A stretch of 64,000 nucleotides of DNA, taken from positions 310,001 to 374,000 of the forward strand of contig NZ_CAAJGK010000052.1 in NCBI RefSeq assembly GCF_900996245.1, written 5' to 3'. Every line of letters starts with the position of its first letter. Position 1 is the first letter of the stretch. This stretch comes from Paraburkholderia sp. BCC1886. Lineage in GTDB: Bacteria > Pseudomonadota > Gammaproteobacteria > Burkholderiales > Burkholderiaceae. The translations under genes and the position numbers were made by a program. Under the pieces are notes generated by a model, which was not told where the DNA came from, did no database searches, and worked only from the letters and a program-made list of their open reading frames with translations. Positions 52,655-62,856 of the stretch are shown here, piece after piece.

Positions 52655-53662
52655 TCATCTTGTGGTAACGGCAAGCGACTTTTCATTCGCCCAGTCTCCG
52701 CGACGAATCTCTTCGATCTCGTCCTTGCCTAACTCGCCGACTGCCGCAGTATAGAAATCATCCGGATTCATCTGACGGAGCGCCCGCTGCACTTTGGGAT
52801 GGCGGTCGAATTGCGGGTGCCATGCTAAAGAATGACCGATGAAAGCAACTTTGTCGTCGCGGTCAACCAACCCATACTGATCCGCGCGCGCCGCGCTCGC
52901 CACCGCAGCTTCGACGTCATGCGGTTCGGGTTGTCTTCCTGTGTTCAGCATGTGTATCCCAAGTGCGCGATTGATCAGTCCGTGGCGGTGAATCGATCTC
53001 CATTGCTCCCCCGTCAACCCAAGGCTCGATGCTGCTCGGGTCTTGTTCGTGTAAATGCAGGGTCTGGCGCACGCATCAATTGCGTGCCACGCGCTCACCG
53101 GTCCCAACAACGCCTGCCGCTGCTCCGATAACAACATTGGCCACAAAAGACCGAGTGCGCGCGAGTCATAGAACCGCAATGCGCATTGCCGACCCCGATC
53201 GTCCGTCTGCAAAACATGTTGCGACCAGTGCGCGGCGACGGCGTCGGCCGGACTCGAAGTCGCCAGCCATCCGCCGATACGCTGTCCCAGTCCTTGGGCG
53301 ACGGATTCCGGGTGCCGGTCTTCAAATGCAAGTCGTACACTTTCTGCCAGCCATTCCATGCCAACTGACGTACCGAGATCAAGTTGAACCAGATATGGAC
53401 GATGCTCGTCGGGGTACGCCTCGTGTGCAACGGTAACGACGGCGTGCGGCAAATCCGCTACCGCTGTCGTTTCTTCGAGACTTTCTGGTAAGCCAGCCCG
53501 GCTTGGGTCGATGACGACTAGACAATTCAGTTCAGGACGTTGACGGAAGTAAGCCTTCAGGTTGCTCATCATCCGATCGACGCCGGACTCTTCGGCCGCG
53601 GAATCTGTCCGAACCGGTTCCTCGCGTGGAGCGCTTGCGTTGCGATAGTTCAACGATTCCAT
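52655..53662 (-). CDS. DUF4123 T6SS effector adaptor (Tap/TEC chaperone)
   Basis: A 335-residue protein with a DUF4123 domain near residues 45-170 (LNCLVVIDPSRAG, CALRFYDSRALGLLWPMLL). DUF4123 proteins load specific effectors onto their VgrG. Here the gene lies between vgrG and the PAAR/effector genes, so it should serve the VasX-like toxin. It starts 7 bp after the vgrG stop with GAGG upstream of the ATG. Confidence 0.88.
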   Translation of the reverse strand: MESLNYRNASAPREEPVRTDSAAEESGVDRMMSNLKAYFRQRPELNCLVVIDPSRAGLPESLEETTAVADLPHAVVTVAHEAYPDEHRPYLVQLDLGTSVGMEWLAESVRLAFEDRHPESVAQGLGQRIGGWLATSSPADAVAAHWSQHVLQTDDRGRQCALRFYDSRALGLLWPMLLSEQRQALLGPVSAWHAIDACARPCIYTNKTRAASSLGLTGEQWRSIHRHGLINRALGIHMLNTGRQPEPHDVEAAVASAARADQYGLVDRDDKVAFIGHSLAWHPQFDRHPKVQRALRQMNPDDFYTAAVGELGKDEIEEIRRGDWANEKSLAVTTR

Positions 53663-53669
53663 GTTTACC

Positions 53670-56228
53670 TCAATCCAGAACAACACTCGACGCGCTGTCT
53701 GCCGACGCCGCCGCGGTCTTCCAGGAACAGCCTTTCACCGCGCTGGTAAGCGGCGACGGAATGCGCATCGATGCCGGACCTGGCTTATCCCACGCAGCAC
53801 ATTTTTCAAGGATTTTCCCGGGCGTGCCGTTCTCAATACCGTCTGCGGTAATCCTGATGTACGAGCCGGCTGCGCCTATCCAGATTTCCTTGTCGGCCGA
53901 TAGAACCAGCTTGCCCTCCGTGCTGGTAATCGTGAGGTCCTTGAGCGCCGCCAGTGTCATCTCGTCGCTCTGCGCCTTGATCTCGATTTTTCCTTTCGCC
54001 GCGAATAGCTTCATGCCTGCGTTCTGCACGAACAGACTGATCTTCTCCGACACACTCGCGATCAGCGACTTGCCTGTCGCGATGTGCGTACTTTGTCCGC
54101 TGACCATGTTGACATGCTGATTCGCGGTAATCTGCATCGAATCCTGGGTCGACAAGCCAAGCCCCGCGGGACTTGCCACCAGCATGATCGGCGTAGAAAA
54201 GCCATTTGCATTGCCGGTGCCCCCGCCTGCGGTATGTCCGCCTGATCCGCTGCTACCGGAGGTGGTGTACTGCGTTGCATCGGTGAACTTCTTCAAGGCG
54301 TTCTGGCCGTCTTCGAGGCTTTCGGCCTGGTTCGCAGCGCTCGCCTCCGACAACATCTCGACCACGCTTTCCGCGCTGACGAGTTGTTTGTTGGCCTGAC
54401 TCACGTCGAGCGGTTGATTGACCGCCGCAGAATAGGTCGACACATAGAGGCCTTGACCAGCCCGAATCGCACCGTATGCATCTGACTTGAGGTCGAAGCC
54501 GCTGCCGAGGAATGCGCCCCGATCGTTGCTGGTGTGCTGGACGAGATAGCCAAGGTGCAATTGAGAGTTCGCGCTACTGCTGTACAACTGCACGCGGTTC
54601 TGGCCGGTCGCGTCGTCCATGACCATCTGGTTGTAGCCAGTCCCGCCATATTCCTTCGAACGATATCCGGACAGTAGACCATTGGAGTGCCACTGCGGCT
54701 TCGCAGTGCCGTTATAGAGCCTCGAGATGACTACTGGCCGGTCGCAATCGCCACCTATATGGTCGACCAGGACCTCTTCGCCGACGCGCGGCATATGCAC
54801 GCCCCCGTAACCACTGCCTGTGTCCGCCTGCGCAGTGCGCACCCAGCACGATGCCTGTTCATCGCCGCTATTCAAACGGTCCCAGATGAACTGAACCTTG
54901 ATGCGATTGAGCTCATCGGTGTAGACCTCCTCGCCGCTCGGGCCGACGACCATGGCCGATTCGAGGTGTGTCTCCGGTTTCCTGTGCTCGAACGGACTGC
55001 GATAGGGAACCGTGGTTCGCTGAGCCTCGACCTGGACTCGATAAAATCCGTCCGATCCGTCTGCATGCGACACGTTGAACGTAGTCGCGCCCGTGTGACT
55101 CGTACGTACCTGAGCGAGGGTCGCTTGCAAGCTGTGCGGAAAGCCGGAGACAGGTCCGCCGATAGGCACGTTGTTTTCGATTACCCAAGCGGTTTCGATC
55201 GCGACAAATTCCTTTTCAGCGGCCGGGTCGCGGTCGTGGTCGGGATGACCGCTTAGCGTGAAGCGCAGTCCGGCGTCGATGCCACGCAAACCTCCCTCTC
55301 CGTGAAACCGCTTCGCGCGCGATTCCCATTCTTCCATTCGAAATTTGGACAACTGGTCGCCCCGATCCTGTTTCGGATAGGTATAAGCCCCCGTGTACTC
55401 ATAAACCTCCGCTTGGTCCGGTAAGTCGCCCTGATTCGGCATTGTTGGCACGTTCGTGCCTTTGGGATTGAACTGGGTAGACGGACTTTTGTAATCGAAT
55501 GTGCGGGTAGTGAGAGTGGTGCTTTGTAGCGTGCGTGTGCCTGACCACTGCGTCAGCGCATCGGTCTCGCTGCTCGTCCCGGCGCGGTAAAACGTGACCG
55601 TTTCCGGGGACATGGTTTTGGCTGTTTCCAGCCGATCGGTGATGACCAGCGTATGGGACTTTCCGTCCTGGGCCTGATGCCATAAGCCAAATAGACCTTC
55701 CGACTCCAGGAGCCGATGGACGAAATTCCAATCGTCTTCATCTTGACGACAATAAGATCGCGAAGGAAGCGGCTGGGACAACGCGAACTGAAACATTCCC
55801 TGCGCCTGAGGGTGCGTATTGAATACGTCAGTAACGATTTCGTCGGCGCTTTTGTCCTGCCAGATACGCTGATCGCGACGAAATTTCAGGAAGTACATCC
55901 ATGACGCGAAGCCCAGTTGGTAACTCGTCATGCCGCTATCTGAACCCAGACGTCGCGCGGTATGCACATAGCCGTTGTGCGGCAGATACGTTTTGTCCGC
56001 TTGCTGGATCCACAGCGTGATCGGTTGGGCAATGAGTTTTTTTAGTTCAATGCTGCCCGACATCGATGCTACGTCGAGTGTGAATTCAAAATGCCTGCCG
56101 ATGCGCGAACGGCCAAGTACACGCTGAGGTACCAGCGTGTTTTCCCCTAGCGGCGTATCAAGTTTAAGCAAGCGGTCCTGCTGCATTAATCCGCTTGCGA
56201 GGCCGCTTACCCCTTCTTGCGTGCTCAT
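53670..56228 (-). CDS. vgrG: T6SS spike protein VgrG (TssI) with DUF2345 extension
   Basis: An 852-residue VgrG. The gp27-like part has LLKLDTPLGENTLVPQRVLGRSRIGRHFEFTLDVAS at the start and a FAEFSL-like SFRDQRIWQDKSADEIVTDVF segment; the gp5 OB-fold contains VKVQFIWDRLN (about 450), CWVRTAQADTGSGYGGVHMPRVGEEVLVDHIGGDCDRPVV and then YRSKEYGGTGYNQMVMDD. The C-terminal DUF2345 beta-prism (about 660-830) ends with LVLSADKEIWIGAAGSYIRI. It heads the payload operon. No T6SS sheath or baseplate genes are in the window, so this is an orphan vgrG island that uses the main apparatus encoded elsewhere. Confidence 0.93.
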   Translation of the reverse strand: MSTQEGVSGLASGLMQQDRLLKLDTPLGENTLVPQRVLGRSRIGRHFEFTLDVASMSGSIELKKLIAQPITLWIQQADKTYLPHNGYVHTARRLGSDSGMTSYQLGFASWMYFLKFRRDQRIWQDKSADEIVTDVFNTHPQAQGMFQFALSQPLPSRSYCRQDEDDWNFVHRLLESEGLFGLWHQAQDGKSHTLVITDRLETAKTMSPETVTFYRAGTSSETDALTQWSGTRTLQSTTLTTRTFDYKSPSTQFNPKGTNVPTMPNQGDLPDQAEVYEYTGAYTYPKQDRGDQLSKFRMEEWESRAKRFHGEGGLRGIDAGLRFTLSGHPDHDRDPAAEKEFVAIETAWVIENNVPIGGPVSGFPHSLQATLAQVRTSHTGATTFNVSHADGSDGFYRVQVEAQRTTVPYRSPFEHRKPETHLESAMVVGPSGEEVYTDELNRIKVQFIWDRLNSGDEQASCWVRTAQADTGSGYGGVHMPRVGEEVLVDHIGGDCDRPVVISRLYNGTAKPQWHSNGLLSGYRSKEYGGTGYNQMVMDDATGQNRVQLYSSSANSQLHLGYLVQHTSNDRGAFLGSGFDLKSDAYGAIRAGQGLYVSTYSAAVNQPLDVSQANKQLVSAESVVEMLSEASAANQAESLEDGQNALKKFTDATQYTTSGSSGSGGHTAGGGTGNANGFSTPIMLVASPAGLGLSTQDSMQITANQHVNMVSGQSTHIATGKSLIASVSEKISLFVQNAGMKLFAAKGKIEIKAQSDEMTLAALKDLTITSTEGKLVLSADKEIWIGAAGSYIRITADGIENGTPGKILEKCAAWDKPGPASMRIPSPLTSAVKGCSWKTAAASADSASSVVLD

Positions 56229-56908
56229 CGCGAGTCCTCTGGTTTTCCGCTTTCTTTTTTCGTTTGCGTCAAAACGATGGCAAATTCTGTCGGGTCCATT
56301 GACAGCACACTGCGGTTGGCCGTCCCTGGCGATCTGGTTCTAATCCAGTGCGTGAGGTGCATGATTTGATTAGCTTGGACAACCCGTCGGCGATGCCCCG
56401 CAATATCGACTTAGACGCGCATAAACGATCGTTGGTTATGCCCTGGCGCTTCCGATTCTACCTTCTCGGATAATACAAAAAGTAAGACGATTGTCGCAAT
56501 CAAATCGAAAAAATGAATTGTTAAACCGGTATATTTTTCAGTTTTTGAATTGCCGATCGATTTTCGGTAATATTTCTATCTGCGATATGCAGTATATCTA
56601 TTGTCCGCTGCTCGCATCACCGGCTGTATGCGTTACGCATTAACGGCACTTTTGGGCGATTCGTCGTAATTGCCAGAATTGAGTCGTGAGAATTCGCGAC
56701 GTGTATCGGGAGATTGTTCACATCCCATTGTCAGGAATTAATTTGAGAAATTTCCGGCAACCGCTAGGGGCGGAGACAGAATAAACTGCCTGCGAAAAGG
56801 TCGGCAGTAAGAGCGAAGCGCAATCAATAGCGTGGTTCAGCTTGGTTGATATCACCAACAATGAAGGCGACTGGGTCGAACCCAGCACGAATAATAAGGA
56901 CCGGGGCG
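56229..56908. other. 680-bp AT-richer divergent region between vgrG and the DUF4011 helicase gene
   Basis: No gene is visible on either strand. The stretch is clearly more AT-rich than its surroundings, in particular 56460-56640, a sign of foreign DNA and of promoters. It must hold the promoters for both divergent units; I did not find a convincing -35/-10 pair or operator. Confidence 0.6.
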
Positions 56909-59900
56909 ATGACACAAGAACTAACAGACGACGTTCAGAATCGGGTGGCAGAAGCTGATTTTAAACTTTCCGTTCAGGTCATTGCCGACCTGACCATCGG
57001 TTACGCAGCGATCCAGAACAACGTTCCTCTCATCCGGGAAATCCTGTTCTCCAACGAGGGTGACACGACGCTCCTCGATGTCGAACTGGTCGTCAAATGT
57101 ATCCCGGATTTTGCCGAGAGCGCCCGCTTCCGTTTCGAAGAATTGGCGCCCGGGGAAATCCGGCGGCTTGCGCCTGTCGACCTCCGGCCGGATCACCATT
57201 ATCTAAGCCAACTCGATGAGTCGGTGCGTTCCGTCATCACGGCGAACCTGCGGGCCGAGGAAGTCGAACTCGTCACCGCAACCCACAACATCGATGTACT
57301 CGCCTACGACCAGTGGGCGGGCACGCGGTCTTTGCCCGAGCTTTTAGCAGCGTTTTGCATGCCCAATTCCCGGGTCGTGGACAGGCTACTTGCTCGCGCC
57401 TCTGGACTGCTGCGCCAGACGTCGGCCGACCTGTCCATGGATGGTTATCAGTCCAGGAATCGCGAGAAGGTGTGGAAACAGGTTTCCGCCATCTACAGCA
57501 CGATCGTCGCCGAAGACATTCAGTATTCGAACCCGCCGGCATCTTTCGGAAATGACGGTCAAAAAATCCGGACGCCGGAGCGCATTCTGGATGGCAAGCT
57601 CGCGACCTGTCTGGACCTCGCTATGTTGTTTGCGTCGTGCCTCGAACAGGCCGGCCTGCATCCCGTCGTGCTGTTCAAGGAGGGCCATGCGTGGATTGGC
57701 GTCTGGCTGATCGATGCCAGTTTCCCGACTGCATTGGTGGACGACGTTCAGGCGGTGCGTAAGCGGGTCAAGTCCGGCGAGTTCATGGTCTTCGAGACCA
57801 CCGGCGTAGCGGGCGGTCAGAAGCCCTCGCTTCGCTGGGCCTGCACTCGTGGCGAGGAACATCTCAACGACGAGGCGACGTTCGCGTATGTTGTCGATAT
57901 CCGGCGCGCCCGCGAAGTGCAGATTCGCCCGCTCCCATCGCGTTCATCGCATGTCGATGAGCAGACCGTTGCGATCGCCAAAGCCGGGACATCTGTCGTC
58001 GAGGACGTGCCGCAGTTGCCGCCGTTGGACCCGGTCGTCATACCGCTACGCGACGACGCAACACCCGACACACCGGAGGGACGGCTCGCGAAGTGGAAGA
58101 GCAAGTTGCTCGACTTGACGCTTCGGAACAAGCTGCTGAACTTCAAGCCGACTAAAACCACGCTGCGCGTCATTTGCCCTGACCCGGGCGCACTGGAAGA
58201 CCGGCTTGCGGACGGCAACGAATTCCGGGTCCGTGCAAAGCCGAAGATGATGTCCGGCCTGGACGGTCGCGACGCCAATGTCTACGCGGTCCGAAACGGA
58301 ACGCAGGCTACCGATGACCTGGCGGCCACCGCACTTGTGCGGAATGAAATCGTCACGGACATCGAAGACGAGGCGCTCGAAGGTCGACTCCTCGAAATAT
58401 TCCGTGCGGCGAGTACGGGAATGGAAGAAGGTGGCGCCAATACGTTGTTTCTGGCGTTCGGGATGCTGGAATGGCAGGAGAGCAAGGACGCCGAATCCAG
58501 CCATCTAGCGCCAATTCTGCTGATCCCCGTGACGTTGTCCCGGCAGTCGGTGCGCAACGGCTTCCGTCTGACTCGCCACGACGACGACGCACTTGTTAAC
58601 CCGACCTTGCTGCAAAAGCTTCAGCAGGATTTCAGCCTGAAGCTACCGTCGTTCGATGTCTTGCCCACCGACGACCGCGGTATCGACGTCGATCAGATTT
58701 TTCAGACCTTCCGTCTGCATGTTGGCGAGTTGAAGGGCTGGGAAGTCAAGGAGCAGGTTCATCTGGGTATTTTCTCGTTCACGAAGTACCTGATGTGGAA
58801 GGACCTCCGCGACCGCCAGAAGCAGCTTCAGGAAAACAGTGTCGTTGCTCATCTGGTCAACCATCCGGGCAAGGCTTTCGCCGACAGCGCTACAAGTTTC
58901 GAACCCAGCACCCTGGATGAGAAGTTCCGGCCTCAAGATCTGTTCACGCCGATGTTGTCGGACTCGTCACAGTTGCGTGCGGTTTGCGTCGCTGCCGAAG
59001 GGCAGAATCTCGTCATCGAAGGGCCACCGGGAACGGGTAAGAGTCAGACGATCTCGAACCTGATTGCTCATCTTCTCGCCACCGGGAAGACCGTGCTGTT
59101 CGTCTCGGAGAAAATGGCGGCGCTCGAAGTCGTGCATCGCAGGCTTAGCCGTCTCGGACTCGGACCGTTCTGTCTCGAACTACATTCGTCCAAGGCAAAA
59201 AAGGCCGATGTTCTGAAACAACTGGGGGTTGCACTGGATGCCGCAGGCGACCGCACAGTGAAGGACTGGGAGCGGGAATCCGAACGTCTGCTGGCACTTC
59301 GCGGGGACCTGAATGGAGTCGCACGTGCGTTGCATCGCGTCTATGCGAACGACCTGACCGTTTACGAGGCGATCGGAACCAGTTTGCAACACGCGGATAT
59401 GCGGCCCGCTACCATGTCGTGGGCCGATGCCGATGCACACGACCGCGCCCAGCTCGAGGCACTGCGTGAGACCTGCCGTCAAATGGGTGCGCTGGCCGGT
59501 CAGTTGAGCGGATTACAGAACCATCCTTTGGCTGGCATCCAGAAGACCGAATGGACGCCGTCGTGGCAGCAACAGTTTCTCGACGCAGTCGCAGCGCTCG
59601 AAAGCCACATCAGAAAACTGGCCGAGTCCGCCTCGAGCCTGCTGAGCCAGCTAGGACTTCCCAGCGTTTCATTTTCGCTGAATGGACTTGGCAAATTCGA
59701 TGTTCTGGCCGACGTGCTTTCTGCCGCGCCGACTATCCCTGTCGAGGTGGCCCGGTCAGCGCACGACGAGTCCACGCGAAACCGGCTCGCGAATCTCCGG
59801 CAGCATGGCGTGGCGCGCAATCTGGCGTGGGAGCCGTTGCGCGAACACTATGTGGACGAAATCGCCACACTGAACGCTTCCGAGCTGAAGTTGCAATGGA

Positions 59901-62845
59901 CCGCCGCGACCAGTACCTGGTGGCCGAAGAGCCTGATTGAGAAACGCGCAGTAACGGCACGATTGCGTCCGTATAGGCAGGACCAGCGCCGGCCACACAA
60001 CGAGGACGTGCCAGGCGTTCTTGGCGCATTGACGACGGTGAATGCCGAGGACAAGGTGATCGAGTCCATGTCGCACGATGCGTCGCATCTGCTGCAGGAA
60101 GGCTTCACCGCGTCGAAGACGGACTGGAACTCCGTAGAGTCCGTCGAGCGGTGGGCGACGTCGTTCGCAGACGCAGTTACGTCGATCGCAGGTCACGACC
60201 TCGACTTGCTCCAGACGCTGCGTGGGAAGCTGCAGCTATTCGTTGCCGACAACCGGAGCATGCTGAAGGCAGATATGCCGCTTGGCGCGAGTGTGTTGTC
60301 ATACCGTGATCGCTATCGGGATGTTGTTACGCAACTCCGCCTGGTCATCGAGCTGGGTCATTGTCAAGCCGACCTCGGACTCGACCCCACCGCCGCCGGC
60401 GTGATTCCCCGGCTATCGAGCCTGCTTCAAGGATGGCAAGCCACTTCCCGACAGTTGCAACCGTGGTGCCTGTGGAGGAAATCTCGCGCCCTTGCAATCG
60501 ATAGCGGTTTGCAGGGGATCGTGGATGCACTGGAGGCCGGTGAGGCGCCATTGTCGAATGTCGCGACATTCTTTGAATACAGCTACCAAAGTTGGTGGCT
60601 TCGCAAAGCGATCGACCGGGAGCCCGTGCTCTGCAACTTCTCGAGCGCCGAGCATGATCGCAAGATTGCCGAGTTCAAGGAGGCTGACGAACGGTTCCAG
60701 AAGCTGACGCAGCAATATATCGCTGCGAAGCTTGCGGGACAGGTTCCGGCGAGCGGTGAGGTCATGCCCGGTGCCGACTCCGAGCTTGGAAAGCTACGCC
60801 GTGAATTGCAGAAGCAGCGAAAGCACATGCCGATCAGGCAACTGGTTCAAAACCTGCCGAGTCTAATGACCCGGCTGAAACCCTGTCTGCTGATGTCACC
60901 GCTGTCGGTCGCCCAGTATCTGGATGCATCGCATGCGCAGTTCGACGTGGTCATATTCGACGAGGCCTCACAGATTCCGGTGTGGGATGCCGTCGGCGCC
61001 ATTGCTCGTGGCAAACAGCTGGTTTGCGTCGGCGATCCGAAGCAGTTGCCGCCAACCAGTTTCTTTGCCCGATCGGATGACTCCGCGGATGGAGTGGACA
61101 GTGACGATGTTCAGGATCTGGAGAGCATCCTGGATGAATGCCTTAGTATCGGGCTGCCTGAACTGCGCTTGAACTGGCACTACCGGAGCAAGCATGAAGG
61201 GCTGATTACGTTTAGCAATGTCACGTACTACGACAACGAGCTGGTTACGTTCCCGTCGCCCGTGACAAACGACCAGAGTGTGCATTTCGAGCGTGTGCAG
61301 GGCGTCTACGACCGAGGCGGCTCCCGAACCAATCGGGCGGAAGCCGATGCGATCGTCAAGGCAATCGAACGGCATTATCTCGATTCAGCGAAGCGACATC
61401 TGACGCTTGGTGTGGTCACTTTCAACCAGGCGCAGCAAAGCCTGATTGAGCGAATGCTGGACGAGCGCCGGCGCGTGTCGCAGCAGCTGGATCAGGCGAT
61501 TGCGCAGACCGCACAGGAGCCGCTGTTCATCAAGAACCTGGAAAACGTGCAGGGGGATGAACGCGACATCATCTTCTTCTCAGTGACCTATGGTCCGGAT
61601 GCGTCGGGGAAGGTCAGTCTTAATTTCGGGCCATTGAATCTGGAAGGGGGCCATCGGCGTCTCAACGTGGCCGTATCGCGTGCGCGTGTCGGTGTAGTAA
61701 TTTTCAGCACGCTGCTGCCCGAGCAGATTGATCTGTCGCGTGTGCGGGCCGCCGGCGTGCGCGACCTGAAGAACTATCTGGAGTTTGCGATTCGAGGTCC
61801 GCGTGCGCTGGTCGAGCAAAGTATGCCGACCGGACGTGAACCCGATAGTCCGTTCGAACGGCAAGTGATTTCCGTCCTTCGGGAGAAAGGGTGGACGGTT
61901 CATCCACAGGTGGGCGTCTCCGGATACCGGATCGACATTGGCGTCGTCGATCCGCGTGCGCCCGGACGGTATCTGCTGGGCGTCGAATGCGATGGCGCGA
62001 TGTACCACTCGGGCGCAACGGCTCGCGACCGTGACAGGCTCCGTCAGCATGTGCTGGAAGGGCTCGGCTGGAAGCTGCATCGGATCTGGTCCACGGACTG
62101 GTGGCTTAATCCGGAAGAACCGATGCGGAAACTTTTGGCACGGCTTGAGGATTTAATGGCGGTCGTGCCTGAGGTGGAGACAGCGGTTTCCGAAGTAGCT
62201 GAGGAAGAGTCGCATACTATGTATGCGGCATCTGAGCCGGTCGGGGAATCGGTTGTTGAGGCGGATGTTGAGGCGACCGCGCCTACTACACAGTTGCGGG
62301 AATATAGACTTGTCAGCCTGGATAAAGGCAGTCCGGATCTCTTCTACGAAAGCCGGTCGATATCGACTCTGGTCGGTCAATTACTCGAGGTCATCGAAAC
62401 CGAAGGACCGGTTTCGCAGGCAATCTTGTTCAGGCGGGTAACGCAAGCTTGGGGGTTGTCGAGAGTGGGTAGTCGTATCGAGGCTCATTTGTGTGGATTG
62501 GTGCCGAAAGACGTGACGCGTACGATGGATGGCAACATGACTTTTTATTGGCCGGAGCGGATAAAACCGGATGCGTGGGATGGATTTCGCGTTCCGGCGA
62601 GTAGCCCGGAAACGCGTCGTGCTATCAACGAGATTAGTCTTGAAGAACTCGGGAATACGGCCGTGTTTGTTCTGGTCCAGCAAGGGGGAACGTCGCTGGA
62701 TGGAATTTCAAAAGCGGTTTGCCGGTTGCAGGGGCTTACGCGGACGAGCGCTGAAGCCGGAGCGCGAGTGTCGCGGGCACTAGGACATGGGCGGGTGCAA
62801 CAGGTGGTGAAGTTGGAGAATGGGGCAGCTTACTTGCGGAAATGA
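56909..62845 (+). CDS. Hhe-type phage-defence protein: DUF4011, SF1 helicase, Vsr/MTES_1575 nuclease, DUF3320
   Basis: A 1,978-residue protein. Residues about 1-380 are an N-terminal region with a transglutaminase-like Cys-His-like stretch (GKLATCLDLAMLFASCLEQAG, EGHAWIGVWL). DUF4011 starts near 391 (GRLAKWKSKLLDLTLRNKLLNF). The SF1 helicase has Walker A EGPPGTGKSQTISNLI near 705, DEAS motif II (FDVVIFDEASQIPVWDAVGA, GDPKQLPPTSFF) near 1345-1375, GDERDIIFFS near 1550 and LNVAVSRARVGVVIF near 1585. A Vsr/DUF559-like endonuclease follows at about 1648-1735 (SPFERQVISVLREKGW, YRIDIGVVDP, GVECDGAMYHSGATARDRDR). DUF3320 lies near 1820-1870. This order matches the single-gene Hhe system described as phage defence. 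AAGGA precedes the ATG. Confidence 0.87.
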   Translation: MTQELTDDVQNRVAEADFKLSVQVIADLTIGYAAIQNNVPLIREILFSNEGDTTLLDVELVVKCIPDFAESARFRFEELAPGEIRRLAPVDLRPDHHYLSQLDESVRSVITANLRAEEVELVTATHNIDVLAYDQWAGTRSLPELLAAFCMPNSRVVDRLLARASGLLRQTSADLSMDGYQSRNREKVWKQVSAIYSTIVAEDIQYSNPPASFGNDGQKIRTPERILDGKLATCLDLAMLFASCLEQAGLHPVVLFKEGHAWIGVWLIDASFPTALVDDVQAVRKRVKSGEFMVFETTGVAGGQKPSLRWACTRGEEHLNDEATFAYVVDIRRAREVQIRPLPSRSSHVDEQTVAIAKAGTSVVEDVPQLPPLDPVVIPLRDDATPDTPEGRLAKWKSKLLDLTLRNKLLNFKPTKTTLRVICPDPGALEDRLADGNEFRVRAKPKMMSGLDGRDANVYAVRNGTQATDDLAATALVRNEIVTDIEDEALEGRLLEIFRAASTGMEEGGANTLFLAFGMLEWQESKDAESSHLAPILLIPVTLSRQSVRNGFRLTRHDDDALVNPTLLQKLQQDFSLKLPSFDVLPTDDRGIDVDQIFQTFRLHVGELKGWEVKEQVHLGIFSFTKYLMWKDLRDRQKQLQENSVVAHLVNHPGKAFADSATSFEPSTLDEKFRPQDLFTPMLSDSSQLRAVCVAAEGQNLVIEGPPGTGKSQTISNLIAHLLATGKTVLFVSEKMAALEVVHRRLSRLGLGPFCLELHSSKAKKADVLKQLGVALDAAGDRTVKDWERESERLLALRGDLNGVARALHRVYANDLTVYEAIGTSLQHADMRPATMSWADADAHDRAQLEALRETCRQMGALAGQLSGLQNHPLAGIQKTEWTPSWQQQFLDAVAALESHIRKLAESASSLLSQLGLPSVSFSLNGLGKFDVLADVLSAAPTIPVEVARSAHDESTRNRLANLRQHGVARNLAWEPLREHYVDEIATLNASELKLQWTAATSTWWPKSLIEKRAVTARLRPYRQDQRRPHNEDVPGVLGALTTVNAEDKVIESMSHDASHLLQEGFTASKTDWNSVESVERWATSFADAVTSIAGHDLDLLQTLRGKLQLFVADNRSMLKADMPLGASVLSYRDRYRDVVTQLRLVIELGHCQADLGLDPTAAGVIPRLSSLLQGWQATSRQLQPWCLWRKSRALAIDSGLQGIVDALEAGEAPLSNVATFFEYSYQSWWLRKAIDREPVLCNFSSAEHDRKIAEFKEADERFQKLTQQYIAAKLAGQVPASGEVMPGADSELGKLRRELQKQRKHMPIRQLVQNLPSLMTRLKPCLLMSPLSVAQYLDASHAQFDVVIFDEASQIPVWDAVGAIARGKQLVCVGDPKQLPPTSFFARSDDSADGVDSDDVQDLESILDECLSIGLPELRLNWHYRSKHEGLITFSNVTYYDNELVTFPSPVTNDQSVHFERVQGVYDRGGSRTNRAEADAIVKAIERHYLDSAKRHLTLGVVTFNQAQQSLIERMLDERRRVSQQLDQAIAQTAQEPLFIKNLENVQGDERDIIFFSVTYGPDASGKVSLNFGPLNLEGGHRRLNVAVSRARVGVVIFSTLLPEQIDLSRVRAAGVRDLKNYLEFAIRGPRALVEQSMPTGREPDSPFERQVISVLREKGWTVHPQVGVSGYRIDIGVVDPRAPGRYLLGVECDGAMYHSGATARDRDRLRQHVLEGLGWKLHRIWSTDWWLNPEEPMRKLLARLEDLMAVVPEVETAVSEVAEEESHTMYAASEPVGESVVEADVEATAPTTQLREYRLVSLDKGSPDLFYESRSISTLVGQLLEVIETEGPVSQAILFRRVTQAWGLSRVGSRIEAHLCGLVPKDVTRTMDGNMTFYWPERIKPDAWDGFRVPASSPETRRAINEISLEELGNTAVFVLVQQGGTSLDGISKAVCRLQGLTRTSAEAGARVSRALGHGRVQQVVKLENGAAYLRK

Positions 62846-62856
62846 GGTGCTGAGTT

